Origin: Brachionus rotundiformis
Lineage: Eukaryota; Rotifera; Eurotatoria; Ploima; Brachionidae
DNA length: 64,000 bases
Direction: 5' to 3'
Assembly: GCA_016802295.1 (NCBI GenBank)
Contig: JAESIW010000109.1
Coordinates: 373,368 to 437,367 of the forward strand
Shown: positions 59,542-64,000 of the stretch, one piece after another
How the letters are laid out: each line of letters begins with the position of its first letter
Position numbering within the stretch: the stretch's first letter is position 1
Position numbers and translations under genes: made by a program
The notes under the pieces: model-generated
Database searches by the model: none
The model's input: the letters and a program-made list of their open reading frames with translations, nothing else
What the model was told of the DNA's origin: nothing

Positions 59542-60927
59542 ATGACTGGTGAAAAAAAGCCAAAAAAAGTTTGTATAATTGGAGCCGGAGCAGCTGGCTG
59601 TGCTTGTGCCTGGCTTCTAAGCCGACATGGTGATAAATTTGATGTGGAGTTATGGGAAAAAGGAAATGTTGCAGGTGGTGTTGCTTCAAGTCATGTCATT
59701 GACAAAAGTGCTATGTTCATAAACGATGGTGTGCAGGGAGGGACGCCGTCTTACCGCAACACTCTTCTCCTTCACAAAGAGCACGGCTTTGAACCAAGTC
59801 CAGTTCATATGAAAATCTCATTTGGTAAAGGCACCACTGCTTGGAACAATTATGGAAAAGAGCACGAGACAGAGCTTGTAAAGCGAATGAGACCAGAAAT
59901 AGCAAGATTTGGTAAAGTGCTAAAATGGGTCAAAAGATTTGAGTTCATATTTATCTTTGTACCAATTTCTCGTTTTTTAAAGCTGCTCAAATTCTCTGAC
60001 GAGTTCATAAACTACATGGTACTTCCATTGACTGCTCTCTTCTTTGGCACTGGCAATCAAACTCCCAATGTATCCTCGGCTATTGTGGCTCGAGTTTTCC
60101 TCGATCCTGATCTTAAACTGTTCGACTATGACCCGTTCTATTTACTGAGCCAGAAGCCAGAGATGTTCGCATTTCAAAATCTGGAGTCAATCTACACGAC
60201 CATACTGGATAGGTCGAATTGTAGAGCTTTTTTTGGTCGTAGCGCACGACAAATTAGAAGGGGTTCCAAAATTTGGGTAGTTGATGACTCTGGAATAAAA
60301 GAGGAGTTCGATGAGCTTGTTTTTGCTTGTGATGCTGAGACTTGTCTGGAACTCTTGGGAAGAAATGGAGCAAGCTTTATGGAAAGAAAGGTACTCGGAA
60401 ATGTCAAGTATTATGATGACATTACGGTAACCCATGAAGACTTTGAGTATATGCAAAAGTATTATGACATTGATTTGTCACGAGATGATCAATATTTCAT
60501 TAAAATTGACCCAAGCGATCCAGAGAAAATTGACATGTCCTTTAATTTGAGCAATTACCAACCGCAGCTTAAAAATTCAGGCAGAAACGTGTTTCAGACC
60601 ATATTTTTGGATAAAAAAAGAGATTATTTATGGACACGCAATGAAATTGACAAGGAGAAAATATTGCTTGAAAAATGGTGGCACCAAATGGCGCACACTT
60701 GGAAGCATTTTGCTTTTACTGTGCCATATATGCGATTTTTGCAAGGAAAAAAGCATACTTGGTTCTGCGGATCTTACACTTTGTTCAATACTCATGAGAT
60801 GGCCGTGATTTCTGGTTTAGCCGTGGCAGTTCGACTCGGTGCTGATTATCCATTTACACATGACGAGCTTGCCACCAAACAGTTCGACCAGTATCTTAAG
60901 TTTAGCCATGGCTTCAAGAGAAGATAG
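59542..60927 (+). CDS. FAD/NAD(P)-binding amine-oxidase-like oxidoreductase
   Basis: 461 residues, no intron. The N-terminus has a Rossmann dinucleotide fold: VCIIGAGAAGCACAWLL with G14-x-G16-x-x-G19, then VELWEKG with the ribose-binding Glu and a GGVASSH GG-motif. The middle has GVQGGTPSYRNTLLL, then FSDEFINYMVLPLTALFFGTGNQTPNVSSAIVARVF; the C-terminus has WFCGSYTLFNTHEMAVISGLAVAVRLGADYP, the second FAD-contacting segment. The fold is that of flavin amine oxidases and related COG2907-type proteins; the substrate is unknown. By recollection the closest architecture (GVQGG, LTALFFGTGNQTP) is in fungal and protist proteins, which raises transfer. Base composition is like neighbouring exons. AATAAA is at 60943. 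Confidence 0.85.
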   Translation: MTGEKKPKKVCIIGAGAAGCACAWLLSRHGDKFDVELWEKGNVAGGVASSHVIDKSAMFINDGVQGGTPSYRNTLLLHKEHGFEPSPVHMKISFGKGTTAWNNYGKEHETELVKRMRPEIARFGKVLKWVKRFEFIFIFVPISRFLKLLKFSDEFINYMVLPLTALFFGTGNQTPNVSSAIVARVFLDPDLKLFDYDPFYLLSQKPEMFAFQNLESIYTTILDRSNCRAFFGRSARQIRRGSKIWVVDDSGIKEEFDELVFACDAETCLELLGRNGASFMERKVLGNVKYYDDITVTHEDFEYMQKYYDIDLSRDDQYFIKIDPSDPEKIDMSFNLSNYQPQLKNSGRNVFQTIFLDKKRDYLWTRNEIDKEKILLEKWWHQMAHTWKHFAFTVPYMRFLQGKKHTWFCGSYTLFNTHEMAVISGLAVAVRLGADYPFTHDELATKQFDQYLKFSHGFKRR

Positions 60928-62591
60928 AACTTTTTTATTTAAAATAAAAAATTGATTATATTTTTTTCTTCTGATTTGCTCTTCTGGTACCATAAACCAT
61001 GAAATAGAAAATTTACCAAATCAAAGATTTCATTTAAAAGAATCAAAAATATTGTCCGCATTTTATTTTTTAAATTATTTTAAATATGCCAAGATAATAT
61101 GAACAATTATTTGATGATAAAAACTATAAAATTAATAATAAGTTTTATTTTAATACAATAGAAAGAAGTATAATTTTTATAAAAGTTAAATTATCAACAA
61201 TGTCTAATTTACTTTGATTTAATAAAATTTTTTACTAAAAAGTCATAAAATTTATTATTTAGGGGACAAAAAAATATAAAGTGCTTCATAAAACTTTATT
61301 CTTTTCTTATATTGTCAATAAAGAGCTATTATTACTTTATGTTTATAAATTATTATATTCTTTAGTTTTCAGTCAATATTATGCATTGAATAAACATTTA
61401 TTTATTATTAAAAAAGACCTCTATTTGTTTTTCTTTTTGTCACAAAAATAAAGTGAAGTCATGTGGGCTCTCGTTAACAACTAATTTAAAATTTTACCAA
61501 AAGTAATCATTTAAATTGTTGTGTATTATAAATTAAGAGATAAAAATTAATATTTTTAAATAAAACTTAGTTTGATCGTATTTAAATTTTGAGTTTAGAA
61601 TTTTTTTTGTAAATTTAAAATGTTTAAATTTAAAATAGAACCTGCTTTCGTATTCATTTATTCTCTGTTAATTTGAGCATTTCTTAGATAACCAAAATTT
61701 GGCAAAGGTATTAAATGAGTTAAATGGTTCACTTTTTTTAGAATAAATATTTGTTCAAGTTCCAAAAAAAAGAATTATATTTTAATACCAAAACAATTTG
61801 GGAATAAATAAGTTTCAAATATTTAATCAGATTATCGTTTTAGTTGTTAGGCTCAATTGTAAAAGATTAATTAATTTGGTATTAGCAACCAAATTAAAAA
61901 ATTAAAAAAATTTATATATATATATATAAATTTGTCATAGAAAAATTTTATCTCAAATATTTAAATCAATGAGTGAACGTGTCGTTCAGCGATTTTGGTC
62001 CATAGGCTAAACGAAAAAATAATTAAAGATAACCTAGAATTTTGGAATATTGGAAAATAGAATTCTTTTTTTTTTTTTGAAACAATATTAAAAATAAAAC
62101 TATGACTACCGCATATTTTTAATAAAATATTTTTTATTCTTTTAAAAATAAAAAAGAGTTCGATTTAATTTTCAGGCTGATTATTTATAGGAAAAATGAA
62201 TTTTTTAGGCTTTGGGGAATATGGAATTTTCAAGACCATGTTACTTTTTGGCAATGTTTAACTTCAAATATCAAGGATTTTTACATTTATTTAATAAAAA
62301 ATTTAGTATCTAAAATTAGAAATTATTTACTCAATTTTGCCATGATTGTACCAGAATATAATTCAATCAGCACTAATCCTTAATTAGCACCATGACTTAA
62401 CAATTTATGTATTTGTTCAGGCTTGTTTGATTTTTGAAGAAAAAATAACTTTTTTTATAATTTTATGTTTGGTTTCTATTTAAATAAAGAAAAAGTTTAT
62501 TTTTACTCAATTAAGCAATTATATTAAATAGCTCAAAAGTTGTGGAAAAAAATCAATTTTTTTAATTTCCAGATTTATTTAGTATTAAAAG
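60928..62591. other. Intergenic region before the dynein light chain gene
   Basis: AT-rich with a (TA)n run at 61911-61930 and no gene. It ends in TTTTTTTAATTTCCAG (AG at 62571-62572), an excellent acceptor 19 bases before the next ATG. Confidence 0.5.
61911..61930. repeat. (TA)n microsatellite
   Basis: About eight TA units, self-complementary, in the intergenic region. Confidence 0.9.
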
Positions 62592-63182
62592 ATGTCAAGC
62601 CACGAACAAGTGACAATCTCGAATCGTGGTCCACCGCTCACACATGCCAATCTTCAAGCTACCAAAATGACAAAAGAGCGGACAGTAGCAGCGCAGATAT
62701 CGAGTCAAGCAAATAGCGTGATCGGCGATGTGCCAGCTTCAAATTTGGGCACCAGAGTTTCCAAACGAAACAGCATTTCGTCCACAGTCGATCACTCACA
62801 GCACTACCACCACAATCACCAAAAACTTGAAAACACTTTCAGACTGGCACCTGGTGAAGGACAAAAATTCAATGTGTCCAAAGTTCACAAACTGGTAAAT
62901 GATATCTTGACCAATCAGCTAGAAAATGTCAAGTATGAGTCCAATAAGTGCAAAGATTTGGTCCAAGCACTGAGCGAAGAAATAAAATCTAGGATAAAAT
63001 CAATAATTTTTAGAAGATATAAGCTAATTGTCAACATAACTATAGGACAGAATAATGGCAACAGTATCATTGTGGCTTCTAGGTCTCTTTGGAACGCCGA
63101 TACTGATAACGGATGCACAGTTCAATACAGAAACAATTCACTTTTTGCTATAGCTACCATATTCGCCACTTATTACGATTAA
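62592..63182 (+). CDS. DYNLT5: Tctex1-domain dynein light chain (DYNLT4/5 type)
   Basis: 196 residues in one coding exon after a likely leader intron. Residues 1-78 are disordered, with a His-rich HSQHYHHNHQK. Residues about 80-196 form a Tctex1 domain: ENTFRLAPGEGQKFNVSKVHKLV, then LSEEIKSRIKSIIFRRYKLIVNITIGQNNG, then SRSLWNADTDNGCTVQYRNNSLFAIATIFATYYD. This ending (LWxxxxD ... NxSLFAxAxxxAxY) is diagnostic, and the long N-terminal extension fits the TCTEX1D1/TCTEX1D4 (DYNLT5/DYNLT4) branch rather than the short DYNLT1/3. Such chains belong to cytoplasmic or ciliary dynein and bind intermediate chains and cargo. The exact orthologue is uncertain. Confidence 0.88.
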   Translation: MSSHEQVTISNRGPPLTHANLQATKMTKERTVAAQISSQANSVIGDVPASNLGTRVSKRNSISSTVDHSQHYHHNHQKLENTFRLAPGEGQKFNVSKVHKLVNDILTNQLENVKYESNKCKDLVQALSEEIKSRIKSIIFRRYKLIVNITIGQNNGNSIIVASRSLWNADTDNGCTVQYRNNSLFAIATIFATYYD

Positions 63183-64000
63183 TTACTTGGTGTTTAGTCT
63201 TTTTTAATTGTCTAATTGAGTTTTTGTTTTTTCAAATATGAATTTCTTATTTGGGAAAAAAATTAAAAATTGTGCACATAATTTTATATCTATTTTTTAG
63301 AAATTTTTTAATCAAGTTAATAAAATGAAAATTTTGATGCTAAAAATTATTTAATATTATTTTTATTATTATTCAACTCGATTCATAAAGAATGTTTCAT
63401 GCAGTTTGTAATTTTATAAAACATATTTTAAAAAAATATATAAAAAAAAATTTTATTTTTCAACAAATTATTAATTTTAAGCAAAGTTTAAAAAAATTTT
63501 TTATTTTTATTGAAAAATGTTCAAAGGAAGCAAATCGCTTTTGAAAACCTTCATGATAATGGAGACTGGTCTATTGATTAATTGTTTTCATTTATTTTAA
63601 AAATTTTTACTATTTTTTACCATTTTTTATTTAATTTTATCATTAAAAAATGTGGATTGGTATTTTTTTATTCAAAATAGCAGTTTCAGATTTTAAAAAA
63701 ATATTTATTAATTCGGTCCCTGTAGATACTCTTTATTTTATCATTTAATTTTGATTCAAATGTTATAACCCTTAAATAAATGTGTTTTCAGCCTGTTAGG
63801 ATCTGATGGTTCGCGGTTATAACATAAATGAAAAAAAAAGACTCAAATAATAGCTTTATTTGTAAATGGCCACATTTAGCCTAATAAAGAATAGGAAAAG
63901 TTTTTGATTAGGTCTCTTTTGGACTATTGTTATAATAATTAAATAGTTCGAGGTTACTCTCATGCTCAGAATGGATCAGAGTCCTTCTTTCCGTCCAGCA
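63183..64000. other. 3' flank of the dynein light chain gene, possible relics
   Basis: AT-rich. At 63548-63580, CATGATAATGGAGACTGGTCTATTGATTAA loosely resembles the LINE 3' end (CATGGGCACTAGCCTGTTGATTAA) found elsewhere in the window. The last ~100 bases have ordinary composition with a possible RSLLDY-like frame; they may begin another retroelement outside the window. Confidence 0.35.

Overview
This is a stretch of a very AT-rich metazoan nuclear genome. The genes are far apart, their exons are visibly richer in G+C than the flanks, introns follow the GT-AG rule, and there are decayed non-LTR retrotransposons, a Tc1/mariner relic and several fold-back elements. The gene set (F-BAR/mu-homology endocytic adaptor, PX-SH3-RhoGAP protein, inward-rectifier K+ channel, class A GPCRs, BRAT1, CHRAC1, Tctex-type dynein light chain) is animal. 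Low intron number, strong AT bias and a fungal-looking oxidoreductase make a spiralian, perhaps a monogonont rotifer, my best guess; that assignment is inference only.

Layout. 38-7950 (-): a four-exon ARHGAP32/33-type RhoGAP, with an RTE-like relic in intron 1 and an inverted copy of part of its own exon 1 in intron 3. 8-20 kb: no gene, only retroelement debris and AT-rich sequence. 21.4-24.8 kb (+): BRAT1-like HEAT-repeat gene, whose first exon lies between two ~414-bp direct copies of a LINE fragment. 26.2-34.2 kb (+): two tandem FCHO-type genes, a short one without the mu-homology domain and a full-length two-exon one. 35.3-36 kb: LINE fragments. 36.8-37.8 kb (-): a J-protein with a long C-terminal region of X-domain type. 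41.9-42.9 kb (+): an unrecognised 332-aa disordered protein. 43.3-46.2 kb: a GATCAC-studded fold-back element, a LINE fragment and a Tc1-like relic. 47.0-50.6 kb (+): two tandem GPCR genes with traces of a third copy between them. 51.6-52.4 kb: LINE 3' end. 52.9-56.7 kb: CHRAC1 (-) and a two-exon Kir channel (+) sharing a 232-bp intergenic region. 57.2-58.4 kb: decayed CR1/L2-like LINE. 59.5-60.9 kb (+): FAD-dependent oxidoreductase. 62.6-63.2 kb (+): Tctex1-domain dynein light chain.

The genes form no operon or pathway; each carries its own cell-biological role (endocytosis, Rho signalling, membrane excitability, chromatin, RNA processing, dynein transport). The main links are local: tandem duplications (FCHO, GPCR), a divergent promoter (CHRAC1/Kir), and repeated insertion of the same LINE family, whose 3' end recurs at about 23.0, 35.5 and 52.4 kb. 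Exon junctions quoted for the RhoGAP, FCHO and Kir genes were read directly from the sequence and give uninterrupted frames; the BRAT1 junction is approximate. I saw no tRNA, rRNA or CRISPR array. A 14-base run of N lies at 41442-41455.
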